From Caldicellulosiruptor naganoensis (GTDB lineage Bacteria; Bacillota; Thermoanaerobacteria; Caldicellulosiruptorales; Caldicellulosiruptoraceae), in the NCBI RefSeq assembly GCF_026914285.1, contig NZ_CP113864.1:1333001-1397000 (forward strand): a DNA stretch of 64,000 bases, read 5' to 3'. A program made the position numbers and the translations under genes. Under the pieces are notes generated by a model that saw only the letters and a program-made list of their open reading frames with translations, did no database searches and was not told where the DNA came from. This document shows positions 21,320 to 30,410 of this stretch, one piece after another. Every line of letters begins with the position of its first letter. Within the stretch, counting starts at the first letter, position 1.

Positions 21320-22422
21320 TTTTAAAGAGTGCAGATAAACTACAACGAAGTTTTAAACATGCAAATTGCCGTATTCAATCTTTGTGTGATTTATTAAGTT
21401 TACATAATATTTTTATTAATCCTAATTTACTGTACATTCATTGCTTCAATATCTTAGCTGCTTTGTGTTATATACCATATAAGAATTTGGAGTATTTATT
21501 CCTGGTAGGGTTCAATGAGTATTTTGAAGAAACATTTTTTGATGAAAACAATATAAAATACCATGTAACAGATAAAATTAATTCAATAAATGACATAGTT
21601 ACTTTTATAAAAGAGGGTGTTCCAATATATACATTATGCGATGCTAATACAATTTCAACTCTAAATATACCAAAAAACGATGTTCAAATTGGCGTTTGTA
21701 GTGGTGTGGTGGTTGTGGGCGTAGATTTTCCCACGAAGGTGATTTGCAATCAGATATTGCCTCAGGGAAAGTGTGAGCTTTTACCAATTGATTACTCAAT
21801 TTTTTCTCGTGCGCGAACGCTGAGAGTATATCCTTCTTCACCTCAGAACAGATGTATTTATCTTGAGTTGGATGAGAATCAGACTACTGCTATATCGAAA
21901 CGAATTAATGACGTTGATATAATGATGGGAAAATTGTCAAAATGTTTTCGGAATATACTCAATGATAGTAATTTGCTAATAATCTCAAATGTTGGAGTTA
22001 AAGGAATTTGCAATTTCGGTGCTTTTTATGCTCTAAAAAGTGAATTAAAGGTATTAAGTGAGATTGACAACATTGCTAGGGTATCGTCAGAAATAATTGA
22101 TAAGGTTTTCACTTTAAAAATACTTCTTTTAAGGAAATCTTTAGTTTCTGGATCTTCAAGTTTTAATAGGCATGAATTGGCAGATGCTTTATTTGCGCTA
22201 TATGAAATAACAAGAGATTCAAGATTAAAAAAAGCAAGCGTATTGTTTCGTGAGAGCGGAAATAAACTGAGACAAATATCGAGGTTTTTATACTCAGTGG
22301 GTAATTATACCCGCTGTAAAAAAGAATTTATTGGGAAAATAATTGATATGTTTGATGAAGTGTTGAATCTTGAAAGGCGAGCATCAGAAATACTTGCCAA
22401 TTTAACTTATTATAACACTTAG
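21316..22422 (+). CDS. Uncharacterised cassette protein, distantly BtrH-like
   Basis: A 368-residue soluble protein, not firmly recognised. Its N-terminal half (HANCRIQSLCDLLSLHNIF, then YLFLVGFNEYFEETFFDENN, GVPIYTLCDA and VVVVGVD) resembles the layout of the butirosin-type BtrH N-terminal domain, a papain-like fold found in acyl- or peptide-transfer enzymes. A helical C-terminal half (about 190-368) follows. The usual His after the GVP segment is not obvious. Translational coupling to the ATPase (ATGA overlap) puts it in the peptide cassette, as a tailoring, transfer or immunity protein. The family link is by eye only. Confidence 0.5.
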   Translation: MILKSADKLQRSFKHANCRIQSLCDLLSLHNIFINPNLLYIHCFNILAALCYIPYKNLEYLFLVGFNEYFEETFFDENNIKYHVTDKINSINDIVTFIKEGVPIYTLCDANTISTLNIPKNDVQIGVCSGVVVVGVDFPTKVICNQILPQGKCELLPIDYSIFSRARTLRVYPSSPQNRCIYLELDENQTTAISKRINDVDIMMGKLSKCFRNILNDSNLLIISNVGVKGICNFGAFYALKSELKVLSEIDNIARVSSEIIDKVFTLKILLLRKSLVSGSSSFNRHELADALFALYEITRDSRLKKASVLFRESGNKLRQISRFLYSVGNYTRCKKEFIGKIIDMFDEVLNLERRASEILANLTYYNT

Positions 22423-22479
22423 AAGACAGTTGTAATAAACAAGTGTATGGTTTTTTGGCTTAATTGATATACTTTTATG

Positions 22480-22788
22480 CGAGGTCTGAGATTAGTGAAA
22501 ATGGATGAAGCAACCAGTAACCTTGACTCTGTAACCGAGCAGGCGATAGGGAAGGTTATAGAGAAGGTATGTGAGGGGATAACAACCATAATAATAGCGC
22601 ACAGGCTATCGACCATATTAAAGTGCGACAGGGTTGTGGTAATGCATGAAGGCAAGATAGTAGAGGTAGGGATACATGAAGAACTCATGGCAAAGAAAGG
22701 ATATTATTATAACCTGTGGAGAGAGCAGCTGATGGGACTTGAGCAAAAAGGGCTATGGGATTTGGTTGGGAGTGCAGCCAGAGCATGA
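22480..22788 (+). pseudogene. 3' fragment of the C39 bacteriocin ABC exporter
   Basis: About 100 residues from Walker B onwards: MDEATSNLDSVTEQAIGKVI, the switch-His segment IIIAHRLSTI and the C-terminal HEELMAKKGYYYNLWREQL. Walker A and the signature are absent. The residues just before MDEATSNLDS diverge (RLVK where the family has RLLI), placing the junction near base 22486. This is the other end of the gene begun at 14127. The true C-terminus and the overlap with the HlyD gene are preserved. Confidence 0.88.
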
Positions 22789-24185
22789 GAGAGGTAATAT
22801 ATGATTTTGGTGAACTTAGAGAAAGTAAGCTTTTGTACGAAGCAAAGATTCCAAAGTATGGACTTTTTATTACATACATTTTGTTGGCTTTAATAATAGG
22901 GCTTGTTTTGTGGAGTATTGTAGGGAAAATTGATATAAATGTGAAGGTTCAAGGAATAATAAGACCTTGGGAAGATGAAGCAAAGGTGATAAGTTATGTT
23001 GGTGGGAAGGTTAAAGAGATTTTTGTGAAAGAAGGTGAATATGTAAAGAAAGGTGAGGTTCTATTTAAGATTGATGATGAAGAATATGTAAAGAAGAGGG
23101 ATTTGTTAAAACAGCAATTGAGAGAATATGAGAAAAAAGTTAGTGATTTGAAGGAATTGAGAAAGAGCATAGAGAAAGGTGAAAGTCTTAGGAACAAAAA
23201 TAATGTGTACTATTTGAGGTACTTGAGCTATAGTTATGAGGTAAACAAATTAAAAAAAGCTGCAGAAGAAGAAAGAGTACAAAGAGAATACAGCATTATG
23301 GATTTTAAAAAGCAGATAGAGAGTTTGGAGGAGAAAATCAAAAATATTGATAAGTTTGAAAGCACGTTGAAAGAAATAAAAGAGATTGTCGACAAAGGTG
23401 AACAAATTAAGCTTGCCAAATATGATATAGGGTATATGGGATTTATATTGAGTGAAATAGAAGTTTACAATCAGCAGGTGAAGGCAAAATTGGATGGTAG
23501 TGATATACAGAAGAAGATTTTAGTATCGAAGATAGATTTGAAACTTGATGAGCTGAAGCAGTCAAAAAGTGAGTTGGTTTTACAAAAACAAAAAATAGAA
23601 AGGCAGCTGAAGCTGCTAAACATTTCAGGTGATGATACAAAAGGAGATATTGAGAAGTATCAGCTGGACATGCTGCAGCAGATTGATAATGAGATTAGTA
23701 ATTTGAGTAATGAAATAAAGAACCTGAAAATCAACTTGGATGAAACTGAGAAGTTGATAGAAAGCTGTAGTGTAAGAGCGGAAAAAGATGGTTATGTGGA
23801 ATACAGTAGCGAAATGGTCAGTGGTGTGGTAGTAAGGAGCGGAACTGAGATTGGCAGAATAGTTAACAGTCAGGCAAAAGGTTTTAAGATAATTGGATAC
23901 ATACCAAACACAAAAAGCAGTGGTATAGAAAAAGAGCAAAGAGTAAAGGTGAAATTGACAGGAGCAGGTGGCTTGAATGTAGTAGAAGGAAAGGTTACCA
24001 GGGTATCACGGGATATAAAGGTAGCAAGTCAAAGTGGGCAAGGATTTTATGAAGTTGAAGTAGAAGTGAAGAATGTTTCAAAAGGTATTAATTTGAGGGC
24101 AGGGCAAGCCTGTGAGATGAGCATAGTGGTTGAGCAAAAGCGAGTGATTGAATGGGTTTTAGAAAAGATGGGATTGAGGTTATGA
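22785..24185 (+). CDS. HlyD-type bacteriocin secretion accessory protein
   Basis: Membrane fusion-type partner of C39 exporters. From the ATG at 22785, which overlaps the exporter stop, it has 466 residues: a short cytoplasmic start, one membrane helix (ITYILLALIIGLVLWSIVG, about 28-46), a biotinyl-lipoyl-like half (GGKVKEIFVKEGEYVKKGEV), a long Lys/Glu coiled coil (about 95-330), the second lipoyl half (SVRAEKDGYVEYSSEMVSG) and a C-terminal beta-barrel. It looks intact although the exporter beside it is destroyed, so it is orphaned unless it serves another transporter. Confidence 0.88.
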   Translation: MREVIYDFGELRESKLLYEAKIPKYGLFITYILLALIIGLVLWSIVGKIDINVKVQGIIRPWEDEAKVISYVGGKVKEIFVKEGEYVKKGEVLFKIDDEEYVKKRDLLKQQLREYEKKVSDLKELRKSIEKGESLRNKNNVYYLRYLSYSYEVNKLKKAAEEERVQREYSIMDFKKQIESLEEKIKNIDKFESTLKEIKEIVDKGEQIKLAKYDIGYMGFILSEIEVYNQQVKAKLDGSDIQKKILVSKIDLKLDELKQSKSELVLQKQKIERQLKLLNISGDDTKGDIEKYQLDMLQQIDNEISNLSNEIKNLKINLDETEKLIESCSVRAEKDGYVEYSSEMVSGVVVRSGTEIGRIVNSQAKGFKIIGYIPNTKSSGIEKEQRVKVKLTGAGGLNVVEGKVTRVSRDIKVASQSGQGFYEVEVEVKNVSKGINLRAGQACEMSIVVEQKRVIEWVLEKMGLRL

Positions 24186-24273
24186 GGTGAGGCAACAACT
24201 CTTCTATCAGCCGGCTGTGAGGGGTTGGAGTATAGTAAAAATAAAATCATATAAAGAGGAGGTTTGAGGTGTT

Positions 24274-24492
24274 ATGAATGAGGTTGCTTTGAAAGGCTTT
24301 TTAGTACTAAATGAAAAAGAGATGTGTAAGGTGGAAGGTGGAGTAGGTCCAGTTGCAATGTTTGCAATACGAGTTGGTGCGTCAATTGTGGGAGGTGCAA
24401 TCATTCGTGCAATAGACGGTGCAATAGAAGGAGCAACAGGCAAAGATATAAAGACACATGCGAGAGACTTTGTTCGTAGCCTGCTTGATTAA
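24274..24492 (+). CDS. Double-glycine-leader bacteriocin-like peptide
   Basis: A 72-residue peptide with a classical C39-processed leader, MNEVALKGFLVLNEKEMCKV followed by EGG (cleavage after G23), and a 49-residue Gly/Ala/Ile-rich product. GASIVGG and GAIEG resemble the helix-packing glycine motifs of two-peptide class II bacteriocins. AGAGGAGG lies about ten bases upstream. It is the expected substrate of the C39 exporter whose gene is now split, so it is probably stranded. No second peptide of a pair is visible nearby. Confidence 0.78.
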   Translation: MNEVALKGFLVLNEKEMCKVEGGVGPVAMFAIRVGASIVGGAIIRAIDGAIEGATGKDIKTHARDFVRSLLD

Positions 24493-24502
24493 ACTGTTTA
24501 CA

Positions 24503-24538
24503 ATTCAAGTACAACAGCATTTGCTGTTGTACTTGAAT
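24503..24538 (+). terminator. 17-bp hairpin after the peptide gene
   Basis: ATTCAAGTACAACAGCA is repeated perfectly inverted with only TT between the arms. It lies 11 bases after the peptide stop, but the T-run is weak (CTTATATAAAG). It is probably a terminator or message-stabilising end; a protein-binding dyad is possible. Confidence 0.55.
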
Positions 24539-24603
24539 CTTATATAAAGTATTTTGCATCCAATTTTTAAAGAACTTAAAATATCTTGAAAGGATGTGTA
24601 CCA

Positions 24604-25797
24604 GTGAATAAACTTAAATTATTATCAAAGTTGTTGAAGTTAGAGATTAAAAAGATGTTAGATAACAAAACGTTTTTATATTTAATAGTAGCAATGGCTA
24701 TATGTTATATTTTGGCAATTATATTTACTCTTTGGGGATTAAAACTTACTGGGGGAGCTAATTTAAGAGAAACAATAAAAGCAAAAGAAGAAACTTTAAA
24801 AAGTGAAAAGAAGTATTTACAATGGTTAAAAAATAAGAAAAGGTCACAAAAAGAAGTTTTATATCAGGTAGAAAAGATTAAAGAAATAGAAAGAGAAATT
24901 AATCAATTAAGATTGTTGTCAAGTAATAATGATTTGAAAACTCAAATGGAAGAAAGAATAAAAATGATGGAAAATGCACTTAAACAGGCGAAAATTACCA
25001 GAGAAAGGTTTAAAATGGAAGCAGAAATACACTATTTAAGAAAACTATATGAGAAAAAAATTTATGTATGGGACAAACAAATGTTGTACTCAAAAAATGG
25101 CTTATTTACGGCATCTATGGCAAATGAAGTTTTTATTAGATTTTTACTTCCAGTTTTTATTGTGTTTGCACTTTTGAAAAGTACTCAAATAAACGAAGTA
25201 AAAAATAAGACAATAAGAAATATGATGCTTCTTCCTTGCAGCAGAATGAAATTATGGATGGCACAGTTTTTATCAAATTCATTTGTTATAGTTTCGACTT
25301 ATGTTATTGTAAACATTCTTGTCACTGCCATCTTGTTTTTTAGTTTAGAAAACAAAAGAATAGATATTCCTGTAAGGATATATAAATGGCAAATTATAGC
25401 AAAAGATGTAATAATTGATCCTTCAAAAATTGAATTTATGCCGATAATTCAACAATATATAAGTACTTTAATAATTACCGTTGTTACATTATGTATGCTT
25501 GTTTCAATTAATATGTTTGTAAATGTACTATTTTGGAATGAAAATTTGTCTTTCATATTTATAAGTGCTCTTTTATTTATTCCTAAGATTATATGGACAA
25601 ATATAACAAACAAGAGCTATTTTCTTTTAAATCCTTATTCTCTTTACGTAAGTACAGAGATTGCAAACTTAGAAATTTCGGGAGTTTATAATATACCAAT
25701 TAACAGTAGCATGATTTATTTGGGTCTTATTGTGTTGTGGACAACTTTATTTCTGCTTGTAGGTGGATTAATTTTTGAGCGAAGAAAAGTATATTGA
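24604..25797 (+). CDS. ABC-2 type permease with an extracellular coiled coil
   Basis: A 397-residue membrane protein. One helix near the N-terminus (about 20-45) is followed by a long charged coiled coil (about 55-155, rich in Lys, Glu and Gln), then five or so helices starting near residue 180. This is the layout of ABC-2 permeases used in peptide efflux and bacteriocin immunity. The GTG at 24604 is chosen because AAAGG lies ten bases before it. It is a paralogue of the permease at 35614-39192. Its partner is the ATPase at 26126. Confidence 0.78.
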   Translation: MNKLKLLSKLLKLEIKKMLDNKTFLYLIVAMAICYILAIIFTLWGLKLTGGANLRETIKAKEETLKSEKKYLQWLKNKKRSQKEVLYQVEKIKEIEREINQLRLLSSNNDLKTQMEERIKMMENALKQAKITRERFKMEAEIHYLRKLYEKKIYVWDKQMLYSKNGLFTASMANEVFIRFLLPVFIVFALLKSTQINEVKNKTIRNMMLLPCSRMKLWMAQFLSNSFVIVSTYVIVNILVTAILFFSLENKRIDIPVRIYKWQIIAKDVIIDPSKIEFMPIIQQYISTLIITVVTLCMLVSINMFVNVLFWNENLSFIFISALLFIPKIIWTNITNKSYFLLNPYSLYVSTEIANLEISGVYNIPINSSMIYLGLIVLWTTLFLLVGGLIFERRKVY

Positions 25798-26125
25798 GGA
25801 ATTAGATACTTTCTAATATACAATTTAAATAAGTATTTTATTGCAATATAAAATGAAATTAAATAAACCCTAAAAATTGTTATTAACAAACTCAAACAAT
25901 TTTCACTCAATTAAAAATAAAGGAATATTATGGAAATTATAATTCTGCAGAGGAGAGTTTTTTGGTTTTGTTTTTGGACATTGAAAATTTGTTATCAAAA
26001 CATATTATTTGTTTCCTATGCTCTAATTTACTAAAAATAAAGCTAACCTAACTTTCATTGTTGTATGAAATGGTTGAATGAAGCATTTGCAAAAATAACC
26101 TTGTAAAAAAGGGAGGATTACAAAA
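25798..26125 (+). other. Intergenic stretch between ABC-2 permease and its ATPase
   Basis: In 328 AT-rich bases no gene, convincing promoter or hairpin is visible apart from the ribosome site GGGAGG (26110-26115). The gap is unusually long for a permease/ATPase pair and may mark a deleted small gene. Confidence 0.4.
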
Positions 26126-27037
26126 TTGAAAAAAGTTTTAGAAGTATACAATATTGAAGTAAAATTAGGGAAACAAACTATATTGAAAACTGTTAGCTTT
26201 GATATAGAAGAGGGGAAAATAGTAGGGCTTGTTGGACCAAATGGAGCTGGAAAAAGTACCACAATGAAGACAATTGTAGGTTTCATATTTCCTGAAAGGG
26301 GGAAGGTTTTAATAAATGGTTATGATGTTTACAGGGAAAAGGAAAAAGCGTTGGCAGGAGTAGATGCTTTAATCGAAAATCCAGCTTTTTACGAGAATAT
26401 TAGTGGATTTGACAATTTAAAGTTATGGAAAGATTTTAAGAAAGTAACGAGAGAACAAATAATTGAAAATGCAATGATGTGTGGACTTACTTCAGAGCAG
26501 TTGAAAAAAAAAGTAAAGAAGTATTCAACTGGGTTGAAGCAACGGCTTGCTCTAACGAAGGTCTTATTGGGTAATCCAAAATTTGTAATCTTAGATGAAC
26601 CCACTAATGGATTAGATCCGACAGGGAAGATAGAGTTCAAGGAAATAATAAAGAAAGTAAAGAAAGAAAAAGGCACAACTTTTCTTATTTCATCCCATTT
26701 ATTGGACGAATTAGAGGATTTATGCGATAAGTTTGTTTTTATTAATAACGGAAAAATTATAAAAGAATTAGAAAAAAGTGATATTATGCAATCGCAAAAA
26801 TACACAATTATTTTTAAAAGTAAAAAAGAAGAAGTTTTAAATGTTCTTGATGAGTTGCATATAAAGTATTACAGCATAGGGGGAAACGAAGTGGAAATTG
26901 AGTTAGATGGGGCAGATATAACCGAGATAAATAGCTATTTAATGTCAAAGAATATTAGAGTAGAAGAAATCAAAAGAAAGAAGAAAGATTTAGAGGAAGT
27001 TTATAGAGAAATTTTTATTGACAATATAGGTTGTTGA
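26126..27037 (+). CDS. ABC transporter ATPase, bacitracin/lantibiotic-immunity type
   Basis: A 303-residue ATPase starting at TTG with GGGAGG ten bases upstream. Walker A is GPNGAGKST, the signature region is YSTGLKQRLALTKVLL, Walker B is FVILDEPTNGLDPTG and the switch His is in ISSHLLDEL. The C-terminal extension (about 215-303) is typical of BcrA/LanF-like proteins that pair with ABC-2 permeases. It is homologous to the ATPase at 39243, so permease and ATPase have been duplicated as a module. Confidence 0.9.
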   Translation: MKKVLEVYNIEVKLGKQTILKTVSFDIEEGKIVGLVGPNGAGKSTTMKTIVGFIFPERGKVLINGYDVYREKEKALAGVDALIENPAFYENISGFDNLKLWKDFKKVTREQIIENAMMCGLTSEQLKKKVKKYSTGLKQRLALTKVLLGNPKFVILDEPTNGLDPTGKIEFKEIIKKVKKEKGTTFLISSHLLDELEDLCDKFVFINNGKIIKELEKSDIMQSQKYTIIFKSKKEEVLNVLDELHIKYYSIGGNEVEIELDGADITEINSYLMSKNIRVEEIKRKKKDLEEVYREIFIDNIGC

Positions 27038-27129
27038 ATAAAAGAAATAAACGTATAGAGTAGATGTAGTAATAAATGAAAAAATTCTTCTTGGAAACTT
27101 TTCAAGAATTTTGTGTTTCCAATTTATAA

Positions 27130-27528
27130 CGTAAGTTGTAAAGTTGGGCTATGTTATTGATGCATTTTCTAATACTGGGAACTCCATTTTTCCATTTTGT
27201 ACGGCGAAAGTTTTAACGTTGCAAGTAAACATTAATTTCTAAAAAATCAACAGACTGAAAATATCCAACTAAATTTACTCTGATTTTTTTCAATTATACT
27301 GTTGATACTTTCAACAGCGTTTGTGGTGTAAATATGTTTTCTTAATTCTTCAGGATATTTCATATGGGCAAGATAGAACTCTGCTTTTTCGGATATTCCC
27401 TTAACAAAGCGAAGATATTTTACAAGCATTCCTGTAATGAACGAAAATGAGCGAAAATGAAGTGAAATGAGATTTGCAAGAAGGAGGTACCTCCTGGTAA
27501 AATACAGAATGTAAGTTGTACAACTTAC
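27130..27528 (-). mobile_element. Internally deleted IS256-type element
   Basis: GTAAGTTGTA occurs near 27131 and its inverse near 27519-27528, about 400 bases apart. Between them the minus strand still encodes a transposase C-terminal scrap, GISEKAEFYLAHMKYPEELR followed by HIYTTNAVESINSIIEK (about 27275-27420), diagnostic of IS256/mutator transposases. Most of the transposase is gone. The right end contains an 18-bp perfect palindrome at 27511-27528. Boundaries are approximate. Confidence 0.6.
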
Positions 27529-27557
27529 GACAAAACACAACAAAGGAGGTACCTACC

Positions 27558-27710
27558 TTGAAGTATACACAAAATGAGAAGATATTACAAGTGACAGAGA
27601 AAACTTTAGTTGTAGGAGTAGACATAGCAAAGGAGAGGCATGTTGGCAGAGCGTTTGATTTTAGAGGAGTGGAGCTTGGCAAGAGAATAGAATTTGAGAA
27701 TAGAAAAGAA
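27558..27710 (+). pseudogene. N-terminal stub of an IS110-type transposase
   Basis: About 50 residues from a TTG start with AAGGAGG ten bases upstream. VVGVDIAKERHVGRAFDFRG is the first DEDD-motif segment of IS110/IS1111 transposases. The frame is cut at 27711 by the end of the next IS element, and the remainder was not found on the far side of that element. Confidence 0.8.
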
Positions 27711-28916
27711 TAGCCGTTTGCAAAAAGGGTGATGTTTGCAGGTAATAGATGGGAAAACAGAAATTATGTACAAATAAGAAGTAGGAAGACAAAGGAAAAG
27801 CTAATACAATTAATACTAATACAAACAACAATAGCTAAATCAAAATAATGGGAATTATTAACAGTGTTTAAAAAGACAATACTATCCTATACCCTCTAAA
27901 AAAGCTTTCTTTTAGAAGGTTTAAGACAGGTAACTATGATATTGAGTAAAGGGTTGAAAGATTTAACCAAGAAAAAACCTAAAGTTTTAAGCAATAAGTT
28001 TTTTGAGTTTATTAAGTTTTTTAATAGTAAGCTTAGAGCAATGAAGCTTAATATTATGAGCGAGAATAAATAGCAAGAGGAAAGACACAGCAGACAAAAG
28101 GAAATCAGAAAACAGGGAAATATGGTCGCGTGTTGGCAGGATGTCAGAGCCCATGTATGATTTAAGGTGAGCGATGGTTTGTTCAATAACGACACGTTTT
28201 TTGTAGAGGTTTAAGAATTCTTGAGAGTTTCTAACAGATAGCCAGGGAAAGAACGAAGGTTATCAGGGTATGTATAAACTATTGTGCCTGATTTAGAAGA
28301 AGTACAGGGCTGAGGGCAAGAACAAACAAACACGTTTGCCGTCTTTGTATGAAGAGATAGGGTAGACCAATTTAAAACGCTCTGAACGATTTTTACCCTT
28401 GCAAATGCCTTCTGGTTTAAAAGGCAGATTGAATTTTTGACATATAGGGATACCATCTTCTGAGATAATAATATTGGGGTCAGAGGTAGTAGAGTTTTTG
28501 TTAGCTCTTTTGTTTAGAGGGATAACCATTTTAGAGAAATTGAAAGAGTTTTTTAAAGTGGAATAAATATTAGCAGAATCCAAGGCGCTATCAGCGATGA
28601 AAGTAGAGAAGTTATTAGGGATGTATGAAAAAAGTTTTTCAAGGCAAGGTAGCAAAGCTTTTGAATCAGAGACAGCTTTATCTTCAATAGGGTCAGAGTT
28701 TGGTGAATCTATATTGAACAGAGGATGGATAGCCAGAGGAAGACCGAGAGCATTTGTAATGACAGCGAATTTAAGAGCGTAACAAAAATTGTTAATGATA
28801 AAATAAAATCATCAGAAATGACATCAAAAATTCCCCACCTGCTACTTAAAAAGAAGCCTTCTGTAGTGTAGAATGGAAAGTATGGAAAAACTACAGAAGG
28901 AGAAGATAATAAGAAA

Positions 28917-30410
28917 ATGTTGGGGGTTGCAATGCACACAACAATCTACACTCTTTTCAAACAGGGATACAACAAAAGTCAAATAGCAAGGTTGTTAAAC
29001 GTGGATAGAAAAACTGTTAGAAAAGTAATCCAAGACATTGAACAGAAAGGAGAAGTTGAGAGAAAATCAAAAAATTCAGTATTGGATAATTACAGGCAAT
29101 TCATTGAGGCAAAAGTTAACAAAGGACTTTCAGCAAAGAAAATATATCAAGATCTACAAGCGGAATTTGGTTTTGAAGGAAGCTACTCGAATGTAAGAAG
29201 ATATGTCCAAAAGGTAAAACAAAAGATAGCAAATTCAAAGGTGTACATGGTTTTAACAACGCTACCTGCAGAAGAAGCTCAAGTTGATTTTGGATATATA
29301 GGTAAGATAAAAGTTGATGGGAAATTCAAAAAAGCATGGGTATTTACAATGGTTTTAAGTTATTCAAGATATATGTATGCAGAGATAGTATTTGACCAGA
29401 CAGTTGAAACATTTATACAGTGTCATAAGAACGCATTTAAGTATTTTGGTGGAGTAGTAGAAGTTGTGAAGATAGACAATTTAAAAGCAGGTGTATTGAA
29501 TGTTGATTTTTATGAAGCGCAAATACAAAAGGATTATGCAAGTTTTGCAAGCCACTATGGATTTTTACCTCAGCCATGCAGGGTATACACACCGACTGAT
29601 AAAGGCAAGGTAGAATCGGCAGTTAAGTATGTTAAGCAAAACTGTTTTTCTGGGGAAGAATTTAAGGATATTGATGAGGCGAGGGAGCATTTAAAAAACT
29701 GGCTTGATGATGTAGCAAATGTGAGAGTACATGGCACAACCAAGAAAGTTCCCAAAGAAGTTTTCCTCTCAGAAGAGAAAGAAAAGTTAATAGCTCTTCC
29801 TATTGAGGAATACCACATATCAAGGAGCTCAATTCATAAAGTAACTACTAACTGTCATCTCATATACAAAGGGAACTATTATTCAGTGCCATATGAGTAT
29901 GCAGGATATGAAGTAGAGGTAGTTGAGATGGGCAGTTTTTTGAGGGTGTTCTTTGAAGGTAAAGAAATAGCCCTTCATCAAATTGTCAAAAACAATGAGA
30001 AGGGCAAATACGTAACCAACAAAGAACACTATCCCTCGTCTAAGAATATAACAATTGAGGATATATTGTCAAGACAGAGGGATAAAATGGCAGAAATTGG
30101 TAATTGGGCGTTGGAGTTTTTTGAGGAATTTATTAAGCAAGAAGGATTTAAAAAGTATGATTACAGAAGCATAAGCGGGATAATAGCCTTGAAAGAAAGA
30201 TATGGAGCGGAGGCAGTGGACAATGCGTGTAAAAGAGCTTTAAGTTTTAGAGGATTGAGTTATAAGGTTGTCAAGAACATATGCGAAAAAGGGATAAGCG
30301 ATTTGCCTGTATATGAAGATGAGAGTTACATTAATGAGGGTACAACAGAGCTTTACAGGGATATCAAGGAATATAACAAATTGCTTGAGATGGGAGAATT
30401 GCAAAGATGA
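28917..30410 (+). CDS. istA: IS21 transposase IstA
   Basis: A 497-residue transposase. An N-terminal helix-turn-helix (YNKSQIARLLNVDRKTVRKV, about 19-38) recognises the IS ends. The integrase-like core has the catalytic triad in EAQVDFGYIG, VKIDNLKAGV and DKGKVESAVKYV, followed by a C-terminal beta-barrel region and helices. AAGGAGAAG upstream is the likely ribosome site for the ATG at 28917; an ATG at 28932 is an alternative. The stop overlaps istB by four bases. Confidence 0.95.
   Translation: MLGVAMHTTIYTLFKQGYNKSQIARLLNVDRKTVRKVIQDIEQKGEVERKSKNSVLDNYRQFIEAKVNKGLSAKKIYQDLQAEFGFEGSYSNVRRYVQKVKQKIANSKVYMVLTTLPAEEAQVDFGYIGKIKVDGKFKKAWVFTMVLSYSRYMYAEIVFDQTVETFIQCHKNAFKYFGGVVEVVKIDNLKAGVLNVDFYEAQIQKDYASFASHYGFLPQPCRVYTPTDKGKVESAVKYVKQNCFSGEEFKDIDEAREHLKNWLDDVANVRVHGTTKKVPKEVFLSEEKEKLIALPIEEYHISRSSIHKVTTNCHLIYKGNYYSVPYEYAGYEVEVVEMGSFLRVFFEGKEIALHQIVKNNEKGKYVTNKEHYPSSKNITIEDILSRQRDKMAEIGNWALEFFEEFIKQEGFKKYDYRSISGIIALKERYGAEAVDNACKRALSFRGLSYKVVKNICEKGISDLPVYEDESYINEGTTELYRDIKEYNKLLEMGELQR

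Noticed and set aside
21644-21841. Minus-strand open frames inside the cassette and other operons.
   Set aside because: They overlap clearly coding plus-strand genes, lack ribosome sites and show no family features.
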